Source: CAIYRG01 sp964494505 (GTDB taxonomy: Bacteria; Pseudomonadota; Alphaproteobacteria; Micropepsales; Micropepsaceae). Taken from it: 50,426 nt of DNA. The DNA lies in NCBI GenBank assembly GCA_964494505.1, contig CAZBRO010000035.1:1-50426 (forward strand), read 5' to 3'. Made by a program: the position numbers and the translations under genes. The notes under the pieces are model-generated. The model had not been told where the DNA came from. It did no database searches and was given only the letters and a program-made list of their open reading frames with translations. Positions 1-10,700 of this stretch are shown in pieces (the first letter of the stretch is position 1; each line of letters opens with the position of its first letter).

Positions 1-63
1 CACGCTTGGAAAGCGTGTTTACGGGAAACCGTAACGAGGGTTCGAATCCCTCTCTGTCCGCCA
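1..63 (+). tRNA. tRNA-Ser(GGA), 3' part only
   Basis: The window opens inside a serine tRNA gene. An anticodon stem-loop CACGC-TTGGAAA-GCGTG gives anticodon GGA. It is followed by a long class II variable arm (ACGGGAAACCGT), a T arm containing GGTTCGAATCC, the acceptor 3' strand and an encoded CCA at 61-63. The 5' half lies outside the window. The 3' end doubles as the attachment site of the element that follows. Confidence 0.93.
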
Positions 64-64
64 T
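50..64 (+). other. left attachment site core (att, in tRNA-Ser)
   Basis: CTCTCTGTCCGCCAT covers the acceptor 3' strand and CCA of the tRNA and matches 18353-18367 exactly. Integration at tRNA 3' ends is typical of P4-type integrases, because the incoming element restores the end of the gene. Confidence 0.8.
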
Positions 65-439
65 TATATCCACATAATATATTGAAAATACTACATATTC
101 TGACAAGATCGCTTGTCTAACCCCCAAACTTTCCCCCAAATCGAGTCTGAGCCCACCGCCCGCGCGTCGTCCGGCGCTGGGCTCGATTGAGCATCATTTT
201 GTGGATAGCGATGTGGCTCAATGCCAGTATGGCTATGCGCCCGACGACGCGCACGCGGCGCGGTCGCCGATTCACCAACGTGGCGATAAAAAGCAAGACA
301 AGCGCCGATGGTTGCCCCCCGACGCTTGTCAGACTGATGCACGGTTTCAAAGATACGCCGCTCTCGCGGACCAGGAATGAGCTTCATACGCCGCTGACAG
401 TGCGGACCCGACTGACCGTCATATGTCCCATCTGGGGAC
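64..439. other. left end of the element, no gene seen
   Basis: No convincing gene is present; the short reading frames here lack a recognisable product or ribosome binding site. The stretch holds 12-bp tandem motifs (119-142) and an inverted repeat GACAAG-ATCG-CTTGTC at 102-117. The 8-mer GACAAGCG recurs at 297-304, and its complement occurs at 110-117 and 323-330. These may be recombinase or excisionase binding sites, but nothing in the sequence proves it. Confidence 0.5.
119..142 (+). repeat. 12-bp tandem motif, left end (putative integrase arm sites)
   Basis: Two adjacent 12-bp units lie here: AACCCCCAAACT, then TTCCCCCAAATC. The second is identical to both units at 18180-18203 near the other end and has the same orientation. 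Paired G/C-run motifs just inside both ends fit arm-type binding sites of P4-like integrases. Confidence 0.6.
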
Positions 440-699
440 GTGCACAGTAGATCACTGACTTCACTCCCGCCAAATGAGTCAGATTGTCACACTAAGACAT
501 TGACAAATATACATTGTTATACGTCCGTACACGGACAAGCTGGGTACACTTTTATGCCAGGCCGGTACCTTGGTCGAGGCGATGGTCTTATTTTCTCTCA
601 AGAATATTGGGGAATTTAGCACCCCTGTCCCGCCGCACCTTGCGGCTCAGGACGAATTCGCCGAGTAATTGAACTTGGCGCTGGGTAGGGCTCACTTCC
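440..699 (+). promoter_or_regulatory. leader-like region upstream of the CRISPR array
   Basis: The stretch contains no gene and includes an AT-rich segment around 480-520. A possible promoter is TTGTCA (484-489) with TATACA (508-513) at 18-bp spacing, reading toward the array. A small inverted repeat GTCCG-TACA-CGGAC lies at 523-536. A perfect 6-bp hairpin GCCGCA-CCT-TGCGGC at 632-646 ends 53 bp before the first repeat. The tracrRNA geometry says crRNAs are read left to right, which makes this the leader side, away from the cas genes. The promoter call is weak; many II-C arrays start transcription inside repeats. Confidence 0.45.
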
Positions 700-3600
700 G
701 CCGTGGTTTCCCTACCGACTCCCATCGCGTAGGCTCTTGCGAGCATCTGAGGGATGCCGAAACAGGCCGTGGTTTCCCTACCGACTCCCATCGCGTAGGC
801 TTTGAACAGGTTCTGGATACCGCCAAAGCCTGCCGTGGTTTCCCTACCGACTCCCATCGCGTAGGCTGTCTGCTTGGCATTGGTGTTCTCCATCTCGGCC
901 GTGGTTTCCCTACCGACTCCCATCGCGTAGGCTGATGCTCAATCGCGGGAGCGCGTTTTCGGGGCCGTGGTTTCCCTACCGACTCCCATCGCGTAGGCTC
1001 CTTTGCGATTGCCAGCGCGAAATAGTAACGCCGTGGTTTCCCTACCGACTCCCATCGCGTAGGCTTACCTCGGTAGTTCTTACCCTTGTTCGTAAGCCGT
1101 GGTTTCCCTACCGACTCCCATCGCGTAGGCTCTACATGGCGCTGCGTCCGCCGACCCTTCTGCCGTGGTTTCCCTACCGACTCCCATCGCGTAGGCTATC
1201 CCGCACGCACAGCCGTCGTAAACGCTCGCCGTGGTTTCCCTACCGACTCCCATCGCGTAGGCTCCGTGCAACGCGCCTACGATGTCGGCGTGAGCCGTGG
1301 TTTCCCTACCGACTCCCATCGCGTAGGCTAAAGGAATAGGTGAGCATCCTTCGCGGCGAGGCCGTGGTTTCCCTACCGACTCCCATCGCGTAGGCTGCGG
1401 CATGATCACGCTTCGCGACGGTCTCTGCCGTGGTTTCCCTACCGACTCCCATCGCGTAGGCTTAAAGGCGGCGGATTTTCTCGACCGGTCCGGCCGTGGT
1501 TTCCCTACCGACTCCCATCGCGTAGGCTCGCGCGCAGAGAAAATGCCGGACGAGTCGGGCCGTGGTTTCCCTACCGACTCCCATCGCGTAGGCTCCCAGA
1601 CCTGATAGCGCCCTTCGATGGCCGGCCGTGGTTTCCCTACCGACTCCCATCGCGTAGGCTTTCGGAATGCGGTCGAGTTGGCGCAGCAGAAGCCGTGGTT
1701 TCCCTACCGACTCCCATCGCGTAGGCTGCCTGGAGGCTGGCCGCGCACGCCCGTTGGGCCGTGGTTTCCCTACCGACTCCCATCGCGTAGGCTGCATCTC
1801 AGTTCTCCGGCCAGTTCTGCGTCGCCGTGGTTTCCCTACCGACTCCCATCGCGTAGGCTTTCTCGACGACCACCGCTTCGCTCTCGGCCGCCGTGGTTTC
1901 CCTACCGACTCCCATCGCGTAGGCTGAATTGAAATGCGCAAAATCCTCGTTTCCGGCCGTGGTTTCCCTACCGACTCCCATCGCGTAGGCTATGCGCCGT
2001 TGCGCGTCCGCATCGTCGCGAGCCGTGGTTTCCCTACCGACTCCCATCGCGTAGGCTTGCTCGACGCGCTGAATGGAGTCCATCCCGGCCGTGGTTTCCC
2101 TACCGACTCCCATCGCGTAGGCTGTCGTCCACCTGCTCAACGAGTTCCAGGGGGCCGTGGTTTCCCTACCGACTCCCATCGCGTAGGCTCCGGAGCCGAC
2201 GGCGGCGAGAGACACTTTTGCCGTGGTTTCCCTACCGACTCCCATCGCGTAGGCTCTGTCGCCCCTTCAATGTGCGAAGGTCCTGGCCGTGGTTTCCCTA
2301 CCGACTCCCATCGCGTAGGCTATACGATGGCAAATGGCGACGCGCATCGCGGCCGTGGTTTCCCTACCGACTCCCATCGCGTAGGCTGCCCGTTGAAGTC
2401 CTTCCCGCCATCGAGCCGCCGTGGTTTCCCTACCGACTCCCATCGCGTAGGCTTCACAGCGCTTGCTGAAGTCCAACCCGGAAGCCGTGGTTTCCCTACC
2501 GACTCCCATCGCGTAGGCTGGAACGACGGTCGAACACTGATGTGATGGCGCCGTGGTTTCCCTACCGACTCCCATCGCGTAGGCTGCCAGGCCGCCGATC
2601 AGCGGCGTCGAAAGGGCCGTGGTTTCCCTACCGACTCCCATCGCGTAGGCTGCGGTTCGCCGGCGGGATCATCACGCGGGGGCCGTGGTTTCCCTACCGA
2701 CTCCCATCGCGTAGGCTTCGTCCTCGAGCGCCCCGGTGACCACCTTCGCCGTGGTTTCCCTACCGACTCCCATCGCGTAGGCTGCCTCGACCTGCCGGAT
2801 TCGCTCGCGGGAGGCCGTGGTTTCCCTACCGACTCCCATCGCGTAGGCTTACCGAGATGGGCCAGGCGCACACCGTCACGCCGTGGTTTCCCTACCGACT
2901 CCCATCGCGTAGGCTGGGCATCCCGTGTGGCTGGGCGGCGGGCAAGCCGTGGTTTCCCTACCGACTCCCATCGCGTAGGCTCCTTCCCCTGCCCAGGTCT
3001 GCCGGCGATGAGCCGTGGTTTCCCTACCGACTCCCATCGCGTAGGCTAGCGGGCCATCAGACGGGAGAGCGTTTTTTGCCGTGGTTTCCCTACCGACTCC
3101 CATCGCGTAGGCTTGAACTGCCCGTGGGGGGCAAGAAACGTGAGCCGTGGTTTCCCTACCGACTCCCATCGCGTAGGCTTCCTATCCCACGCGGTGAATA
3201 CGAGATCGGAGCCGTGGTTTCCCTACCGACTCCCATCGCGTAGGCTTCGACCGGAGAGGCATACCCGACAGCGCGGGCCGTGGTTTCCCTACCGACTCCC
3301 ATCGCGTAGGCTCTGTGACGGCGCGCTGATGTTCGCGGTCCTGGCCGTGGTTTCCCTACCGACTCCCATCGCGTAGGCTGCGGCGGAGTGGCGATGCCAT
3401 CGCCGAGCAGCCGTGGTTTCCCTACCGACTCCCATCGCGTAGGCTCCCGGCCCGATCGCCCAGAAGGCGCTCGTCGCCGTGGTTTCCCTACCGACTCCCA
3501 TCGCGTAGGCTACCAACGAACTGCCGTTCGTTCGGATTGTGGCCGTGGTTTCCCTACCGACTCCCATCGCGTAGGCTCGCAAGGTCGGCGCGATGCCTGA

Positions 3601-6438
3601 TCTGCTGGCCGTGGTTTCCCTACCGACTCCCATCGCGTAGGCTCCAATCCTGCTCGGCACCATCGGCAATCCGGCCGTGGTTTCCCTACCGACTCCCATC
3701 GCGTAGGCTAAGCCGGTGAGTGCGCCTGCCACCATGCCGGCCGTGGTTTCCCTACCGACTCCCATCGCGTAGGCTTGGACGAGCCGTTACCTGCTGTGGC
3801 AGCGCGCCGTGGTTTCCCTACCGACTCCCATCGCGTAGGCTTTGCGGCGCCACGCCATCTGATCGAGATCAGCCGTGGTTTCCCTACCGACTCCCATCGC
3901 GTAGGCTTGGCCGGGCTCGGCGCGGTTGCCGGTGAGCGCCGTGGTTTCCCTACCGACTCCCATCGCGTAGGCTGACGCTTAGCCGCTCATTACACATCTC
4001 GTGGCCGTGGTTTCCCTACCGACTCCCATCGCGTAGGCTCCATGCCCTCTTCGTGGCACGCGAGGGCGTGCCGTGGTTTCCCTACCGACTCCCATCGCGT
4101 AGGCTGAAGATGGCCGCGTGGATCAAGCCGAAGGGGCCGTGGTTTCCCTACCGACTCCCATCGCGTAGGCTGGGATCCAGCCAATCGACAACATCGTCAT
4201 GGCCGTGGTTTCCCTACCGACTCCCATCGCGTAGGCTAGACCGATCTCGTGGCCAGCGCCGTCCTTTGCCGTGGTTTCCCTACCGACTCCCATCGCGTAG
4301 GCTATAGGCAACGACCGAAGCCTTCTGACGGTGCCGTGGTTTCCCTACCGACTCCCATCGCGTAGGCTGCTGTTCGGTGAAGCGCGTCTGTGTCTTCGGC
4401 CGTGGTTTCCCTACCGACTCCCATCGCGTAGGCTGACGGGGCTGGGTGTAAAATAAAGCCCCGTGCCGTGGTTTCCCTACCGACTCCCATCGCGTAGGCT
4501 GCAAGGTTCGAGGCCAAGTTGACCAAACGTGCCGTGGTTTCCCTACCGACTCCCATCGCGTAGGCTTTGGCGCGCACGAACACAGGCGTGCGCGGTGCCG
4601 TGGTTTCCCTACCGACTCCCATCGCGTAGGCTATGAAGTCCCTGAAGCCNNNNNNNNNNNNNNNNNNNNNNNNNNNNNNNNNNNNNNNNNNNNNNNNNNN
4701 NNNNNNNNNNNNNNNNNNNNNNNNNNNNNNNNNNNNNNNNNNNNNNNNNGTGCCGTGGTTTCCCTACCGACTCCCATCGCGTAGGCTATGAAGTCCCTGA
4801 AGCCCTTCGGGTCGCGTGCCGTGGTTTCCCTACCGACTCCCATCGCGTAGGCTTCGCACGACGATGCCTGCCCTCACCAGCGCGGCCGTGGTTTCCCTAC
4901 CGACTCCCATCGCGTAGGCTTACGCCTCTAAATCTAGGCTGTCAAGCCTTGCCGTGGTTTCCCTACCGACTCCCATCGCGTAGGCTGCGTTCACCTTCTT
5001 CACGGTCAGGCCGTGCGCCGTGGTTTCCCTACCGACTCCCATCGCGTAGGCTGAAAGCCTTTATGCTGTTCGATCCGCTGCAGCCGTGGTTTCCCTACCG
5101 ACTCCCATCGCGTAGGCTGCTGCGCGCGGACGGAGCGATCGATGCATCGCCGTGGTTTCCCTACCGACTCCCATCGCGTAGGCTGGGAACGCTTCTGCCT
5201 TACAGCTTTCCTACGCCGTGGTTTCCCTACCGACTCCCATCGCGTAGGCTTGGCCGCCGCGGTACTTGCTGTACGGCGTCGCCGTGGTTTCCCTACCGAC
5301 TCCCATCGCGTAGGCTATCGGTATTGTATTTCCCGGCTTCGATCAGGCCGTGGTTTCCCTACCGACTCCCATCGCGTAGGCTCCGGGCTCGGCGTTGTGG
5401 CATTTGCCGTCCGCCGTGGTTTCCCTACCGACTCCCATCGCGTAGGCTAGGTCGTGCAGCTTGGTCCGGATGTTGTCGGCCGTGGTTTCCCTACCGACTC
5501 CCATCGCGTAGGCTCGTGTCGCGAGCCAATGTGCGAACAATGATGCCGTGGTTTCCCTACCGACTCCCATCGCGTAGGCTGCCACCGCCTCGGTGTGTGT
5601 TTGGTCCTGGGCCGTGGTTTCCCTACCGACTCCCATCGCGTAGGCTTGAATGTATCGCCGCTGATGGTGAGGGTGAGCCGTGGTTTCCCTACCGACTCCC
5701 ATCGCGTAGGCTTTACGACGCCGCGAAGCCTCTCCGAGCAACGCCGTGGTTTCCCTACCGACTCCCATCGCGTAGGCTTCACGGTCGCCGGACCTTGTCC
5801 TTGGGTGAGCCGTGGTTTCCCTACCGACTCCCATCGCGTAGGCTGTCGGACGCTGCCCCGAACGTCGAGGATCCGCCGTGGTTTCCCTACCGACTCCCAT
5901 CGCGTAGGCTCGGCCTGGTCGTAATCGCCAAGAGAGCGGGGCCGTGGTTTCCCTACCGACTCCCATCGCGTAGGCTGCACCTCCACCACTGCATCATGGC
6001 TTTTTCGCCGTGGTTTCCCTACCGACTCCCATCGCGTAGGCTGCCGCAGCAAACCACACAGCCTTCGTGCTGGCCGTGGTTTCCCTACCGACTCCCATCG
6101 CGTAGGCTATCTTTGCCGTCTTCCCCCCGCCGTGCTTGGCCGTGGTTTCCCTACCGACTCCCATCGCGTAGGCTTGCATGGTGTTCAGCATGCAGCCGTA
6201 ATTCGCCGTGGTTTCCCTACCGACTCCCATCGCGTAGGCTAGATCGATGATCTTCGCCTGGACAAGGCGGGCCGTGGTTTCCCTACCGACTCCCATCGCG
6301 TAGGCTGACGAGATGATGGGTCACGCCGCCTCCTTGGCCGTGGTTTCCCTACCGACTCCCATCGCGTAGGCTACGGCCCTCGTGCTCAATACCGGTGCCA
6401 ATGCCGTGGTTTCCCTACCGACTCCCATCGCGTAGGCT
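700..6438 (+). CRISPR. type II-C CRISPR array, about 85 identical repeats
   Basis: The 36-bp repeat starts GCCGTGGTTTCCC and ends GCGTAGGCT. It recurs every 66 bp, with 60 copies left of the N gap (700 to 4632) and 26 to the right (4752 to 6438). Spacers are 30 nt except 31 nt at 1330, 1661, 3180, 3313 and 4854, and 29 nt at 4304. The last repeat copy before the gap and the first after it probably represent the same copy, giving 85 repeats and 84 spacers. I saw no degenerate terminal repeat, and no spacer repeats apart from the one flanking the gap. The anti-repeat at 10838-10861 pairs with the first two thirds of the repeat in this orientation, so crRNA is the plus strand. Confidence 0.98.
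4650..4749. other. 100-N scaffold gap inside the array, probably spurious
   Basis: Exactly 100 N separate two flanks that share the same 55 bases: 4595-4649 (GT, a full repeat and 17 nt of spacer) equals 4750-4804. A perfect end overlap of 55 nt is what two contigs from a k=55 de Bruijn graph would show. The true sequence probably continues with no missing bases. Confidence 0.8.
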
Positions 6439-6461
6439 ACCAACGTAAGAAATGCCTGGAA

Positions 6462-6504
6462 CTGCTCTGATTTTTGCCTGTTGTTCAGGCCGAAATCAGA
6501 GCAG
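6462..6504. terminator. long hairpin between the last repeat and cas2
   Basis: A 12-bp perfect stem (CTGCTCTGATTT at 6462-6473 with its complement at 6493-6504) encloses a second stem GCCTG-TTGTT-CAGGC at 6476-6490. It begins 23 bp after the last repeat and overlaps the cas2 stop codon. It probably separates the rightward crRNA transcript from the leftward cas transcript. There is no clean U-tract on either side, so intrinsic termination is inferred. Confidence 0.55.
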
Positions 6505-6825
6505 GACCATTTGCTGGGGCGCAAACTTTTCATTTTTCCCGGCCTCACCCAGCAAGAGTTTCATACGGGCATACTGCTTGTCGGTGACCTGAAGGGCTCG
6601 GACGCTTCCCTTCGACGGCAATCGCTTCGTCACGCGCTGAACATGTTTTCCGACTGCTTCCTCGCCCCGGCAAACCCGCGCGTAGACGGAAAATTGTAGC
6701 ATCATATAGCCGTCGTCTTTCAGAAAATTGCGAAATCGTGAGGCATCGCGGCGCTCCTTCTTGGTGCCGACGGGCAGATCGAAGAGGACGAACAGCCACA
6801 AGATGCGTACCTCCTCGGTTTTCAT
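6496..6825 (-). CDS. cas2: CRISPR-associated endoribonuclease Cas2
   Basis: A 109-aa protein with the Cas2 ferredoxin-like opening: a first beta strand ILWLFVLFDLPV with the conserved Asp at its end, then KKERRDASRFRNFLKDDGY and the strand MLQFSVYARV. Cas2 dimers bridge two Cas1 dimers in the spacer-integration complex; nuclease activity is not needed for that role. The start MKTEEVRI at 6825 leaves 4 nt after the cas1 stop, indicating co-translation in a cas9-cas1-cas2 operon. A longer reading to 6855 would overlap cas1 and lacks support. The gene ends inside the hairpin that separates it from the array. No csn2 or cas4 follows, so the locus is subtype II-C. Confidence 0.95.
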   Translation of the reverse strand: MKTEEVRILWLFVLFDLPVGTKKERRDASRFRNFLKDDGYMMLQFSVYARVCRGEEAVGKHVQRVTKRLPSKGSVRALQVTDKQYARMKLLLGEAGKNEKFAPQQMVLL

Positions 6826-6829
6826 GCAC

Positions 6830-7723
6830 TCACGAGCCGAATGCTGGCAGAACAAGCGTCTCTGGTGTACCGCTCTCCATGGCGCGCACCAGAGACTCGG
6901 CGGTCTTGTCTGCCGCGATAAGCAAGGTGATTTTCTCCGGGCCGATGCACGCTTCTTTCAGCAGCACGCCGGCCATGGCCCGCCGGTCATCGGGGGTTAA
7001 ATCGTCTCTACACGGACGGCCCTTGTCCGCCGTTTGCCACGCCAGAACATCAACGAACGGCCGGAACGGCTCGACCATGTCATCTGCCAGATTGAAGGCA
7101 TTGGTCGCGCTTGCGTGCATCAGGCCAAAAGCGGGTAATAGACCGGAGGCAACGAGCGCCCGCGCGACGCCGGAACGCACAACGGCGTATCCGTAATTGA
7201 GCAGCTTGTTTCGGCGGTCGCCGTCATCTTCCCGGCGGAATTCAGGCCAAAGTTTCGACCAGTAGTCGCGCGCCGCGCGCGCCTCCACGTTTTCAGGATC
7301 GCCGGAACCTACATAGCGCGCCATCTCGCGTAACGGCGCTGCACCAGTTCGCCCGAGTGCATCAAGCGCCGATGCCTGATTTACAATTTTCGCGCGAACC
7401 ACGTTTTGCCAAAGGCGTTTTTTCAGCGGTGCGCCCATCGCCACCTGGGCCTGTGCGATTTCGCCTTGCCGGAAGTGGCGGTGAAAGGGAAGAGCGATAC
7501 CCGACGGCGTGTGTGTATCATCGGTAGCAATGATCGCAATTCCAGCCGACATACAGGCCGATAACAGGGCGGATGTTAATGTCGCCTGCGGTGTGTCCAG
7601 CACGATCCACGCGACGTCCTCAAGCGCGAGGCGCACATCGCCATCGTCCTGCGCGACGACAATCTGTCCGTCGGCGAGGCTCAAGCGGGATGGTTTGCTT
7701 AGGTGCAGACCGCGCCATGCCAT
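6830..7723 (-). CDS. cas1: CRISPR-associated integrase Cas1
   Basis: A 297-aa protein of usual type II Cas1 length. The N-terminal beta domain (about 1-85) contains WIVLDTPQATLTSALLSACMSAGIAIIATDD. The alpha-helical catalytic domain shows the expected metal-binding residues: Glu in SGDPENVEARAARDYW, His in GLMHASATNAFNLADD, and an acidic residue in MVEPFRPFVD. Cas1 catalyses insertion of new spacers at the leader-end repeat. The ATG at 7723 lies inside the last codons of cas9 (25-nt overlap), so translation is probably coupled. All catalytic positions look intact, so adaptation should be possible if Cas2 and Cas9 are also made. Confidence 0.96.
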   Translation of the reverse strand: MAWRGLHLSKPSRLSLADGQIVVAQDDGDVRLALEDVAWIVLDTPQATLTSALLSACMSAGIAIIATDDTHTPSGIALPFHRHFRQGEIAQAQVAMGAPLKKRLWQNVVRAKIVNQASALDALGRTGAAPLREMARYVGSGDPENVEARAARDYWSKLWPEFRREDDGDRRNKLLNYGYAVVRSGVARALVASGLLPAFGLMHASATNAFNLADDMVEPFRPFVDVLAWQTADKGRPCRDDLTPDDRRAMAGVLLKEACIGPEKITLLIAADKTAESLVRAMESGTPETLVLPAFGS

Positions 7724-10700
7724 GTGCGGGTCTCTCGTTCGATGGGATATTTTCGGCCAAGCCGGTCAACGTTCAGTTTGTTGAGCGATTTCAGATTACG
7801 GGCACCGATCCCCCTAACTCGCTGATCTTTAGAATGATGCGGAGACACCTCAAGATTTCCGCTCCCTCTGTCCATTCCACGGAAATAGCCGTCGATTAGG
7901 GTTCCATCGGACTTTTCGATTTCTAAAAAGGATAAGGGAGAGATGCTAAAAATGAACTCATATTCTCTTGTCATTTCAGGCCAATCGGATTCTGAAACAT
8001 GCGCCTGAACAGCTTTATTCGGAGCGTCTGGCCATCCTGCATGATTCATCACTTGATGGGGGTATATTGGGACCAGATAGAATTGATACAGCCCGTTGTT
8101 GTTCTTCCTTCGAAACACGTCCACACGCACCATCTCGCCCCGGTCGGCTGCGCCGTCACGTATCAGCACGTCTGCCTTCTTGTTGGTCCGGAAGCTAACC
8201 TTCTTCACATCATCACCTTTGGGTGACTTGGGCCAAGTGTTCTTTTGTTTACCTGCCACGATCCACGAACGGATGTTTTCGATCAGCTTCATGTTGCGCT
8301 CAGGGTCTTTGATACGGTCGAGGTCCCGTTCGGTCAGGGCCTCCACATTCTTGCGCTCGAAAATCAGGGTTTCCCCGTCGCGGTCTGCGATCTGACGAAT
8401 AGTGGCGGCGTGCGCTTCACCGCGTGCCCTTCGGCGTTCGGCACGGCTGACAAAGATACGAGTGAATTTGTCACGGACCTCCTCAACAAATCCGGGCCAG
8501 GGCGGATCGAGTCGGCTGAAATCGCGATGCCCGCCTCTTTTCTCCTCCTCCTGAAATGCCAATGTCAGCTTGGCAAGTGCCGATTGGCTTGTAGCAGCTA
8601 CGATCAGTGCATCAAGCGCATGATGCCGGTCGTCGGCCCGGCGTTTCTCGCCGTCCGGTTCCAGCAACTTCTTCAAATCCTGAATGCCCCAACCGCGACG
8701 CAGCCGATCTGTCAGCGGGCCAGGGCGAGCATAAACATGGACCTTGCCGTCCTCGGGATACCAGCGGGCGAGCGCGTCGAGCAGCAAGCGCGTCGCGTAG
8801 CGCGTGTCGCCCAGATTACGCGGCCGGAACTTCTCCTCCAAGATTTTGGCGTCCTTCAGCAGATAATTCCGCTTCTTTCGTCCCTTCATTTCCTTCACGC
8901 TTTCGATACCGGCGGTGAACGCCGCCCAGCGTGTTTCATCCGTGCCGAACCACTCGAAGGGCGTGCGGCCCTTCTTGTCCTGATTGCATCCGGCATGACA
9001 CAGCGTCTTGTTGACGAAGCTGTCGTCGCCTGAACGGCTCCAGGGCAGAATGTGATCTACCTGCACGGCATTGTCGGAAGATGCGACGGCATTCGGGTGG
9101 ATCGGCTGGTCGCAATATAAGCAGCGCCCCCGCTGTTCCTTCCATAGCTCGAAGCGCAACAAATCCTCGCCGCGCGGTTCCGCGCCCACCGCTTCGCGGA
9201 ATTCTTCGACCAGACGATCCTTGGCCTTGTTGCGTTTTTCGATACCGCTCCTGATTTCCTCGCGTTCTTCCCTGCTCTTGCCCACATCGCGGGCGAGTTC
9301 GACATGGATGTGTCCCGGCAATCCGAATTCCCGCACGATGGCGCGCACCTGCTTGATGGCTTCGGTCAACGCCTTGCGCGCCACGGGATTATTGATCTGG
9401 TCCAATTTGGTCTCGGGCCGCCTCCAGTGGTCGTAACCTGCTTCTTTGCACGCTTCTGAATAGACAAGGCCGCGCATCAGGTGCGGGATGACATTGCGGC
9501 AAGCCTTTGCCGAAATATGGCCCGCGCCTTTGAAGTCAGAAAATTCGCCGTCCTCAACGGCTTTCATCAGGGCATGGAGGATCAGCGGCTCCAGCCCGAT
9601 CTCCTCCAACCCCTTGCGGATCGAATCCTTGTCCTCGCGGAAGGTCAGCACAAAGGCGATGCGGTCGAGCTTGCCGGGCGCGTCGCTGAAAATGTTCCAC
9701 CCCGCTTGGCCGAGCGCCCTGCGCAATGCATGGGTCCCTTGCATGCAGCCGTTGCTGGAGCTTCGGTTCACCGCATCGCGTTTGCCTTCCTCGTCGAGCG
9801 GAATGCCCTCAAAACGAATGCCCGAGTCCAAATCGAGAATTCCGCGCAACCGCTTGAAGGTCATGCCCTTCTGGTTACCGAAATCGGTACTGGCGTCTGC
9901 GACTTCCGTTGCGGTTAGAGCCCGGTCGCCGTCGAACGATTGCAGGCGCAGCGCCGTCAATCGCGAGAGGAAGCGGAACTTCTCAAACGATGGCGAACGC
10001 TTCGCCGCGCGGCGCTCGTCGGGCTCGAAAGGACACCAGCCGACCTTGTCCTCGCTATCGGCGAGCGGACGTTGGTAAAACGCGATGGAAATGAAATCGC
10101 TTTCCAATTCTTCGGTCGCCAGCGCGTTGCCCATGCGGCGCTGCTGGCTCAGCAGAAGTGCGACTTCCTTCCGCTGATCGTCGCGCAAGACGGAGCGCGA
10201 ATAGTCGCCGTCGCGATTTCGCTTGCGGATAGCGAAAGTCTCGTCTTTGGCAAACATTTCGCCGACGGTGCGGTAGGCGGCGAGCTTGTCTGCCGTGTCG
10301 TGAACGGCCTTGAGCATTTTTGAATCATCGGAGGCGGGCTCATTCGATTTGCGCTTGCTGTTCGATTTGAAGCCGCGATGTTTAGCGATATGGCCGAGAG
10401 CGACGGCAATTTCCTGGCCGGTTAACTTGCGGTCGAGCCCTTCGGCCCTCAGGCGCCAGGGATCGAGGCCGGTAACCTTCAACGCGGACTTACCTTCACT
10501 GTCTAACAGCCCGCCTTCCTTGAGGAGACGTCTGATCTCATTCATCCGCTGGCGGCGACGGCGTAGAACTTTTCGCAACCCCCGGTGCTGACGCCGTAGC
10601 TGGTTCGTCGGCGTACGCTCCTTATCGGTTTCCGGCACGTCGAAGGTACGGGTGCCCCAATCGACGATTTCGCTACCGCTAGCGTTCTCTTTGATAATGG

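Noticed and set aside
91..450. Open frames of 77-98 codons near the left end
   Set aside because: No recognisable product, no ribosome binding site, overlapping frames on both strands, and they run across the att arm motifs.
730..735. TAGGCT at the end of each repeat as a -10 box for intra-repeat promoters
   Set aside because: Intra-repeat promoters exist in some II-C systems, but this hexamer matches the consensus poorly and no -35 is clear; not claimed.
4633..4838. A spacer present twice, as sign of duplicate acquisition
   Set aside because: The two copies flank the N gap with an exact 55-nt overlap, so a single spacer assembled twice is the simpler reading.
588..6548. Long open frames across the CRISPR array, up to 433 codons at 4949-6250, with a repeated peptide every 22 residues
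   Set aside because: They are translations of the 36-bp repeat and 30-nt spacers; a 66-bp period keeps frame. No start signals or real protein composition.
8245..10323. Plus-strand frames opposite cas9, such as 8245-9033
   Set aside because: Shadows of a conserved minus-strand gene with all Cas9 motifs; high GC keeps the opposite frames open.
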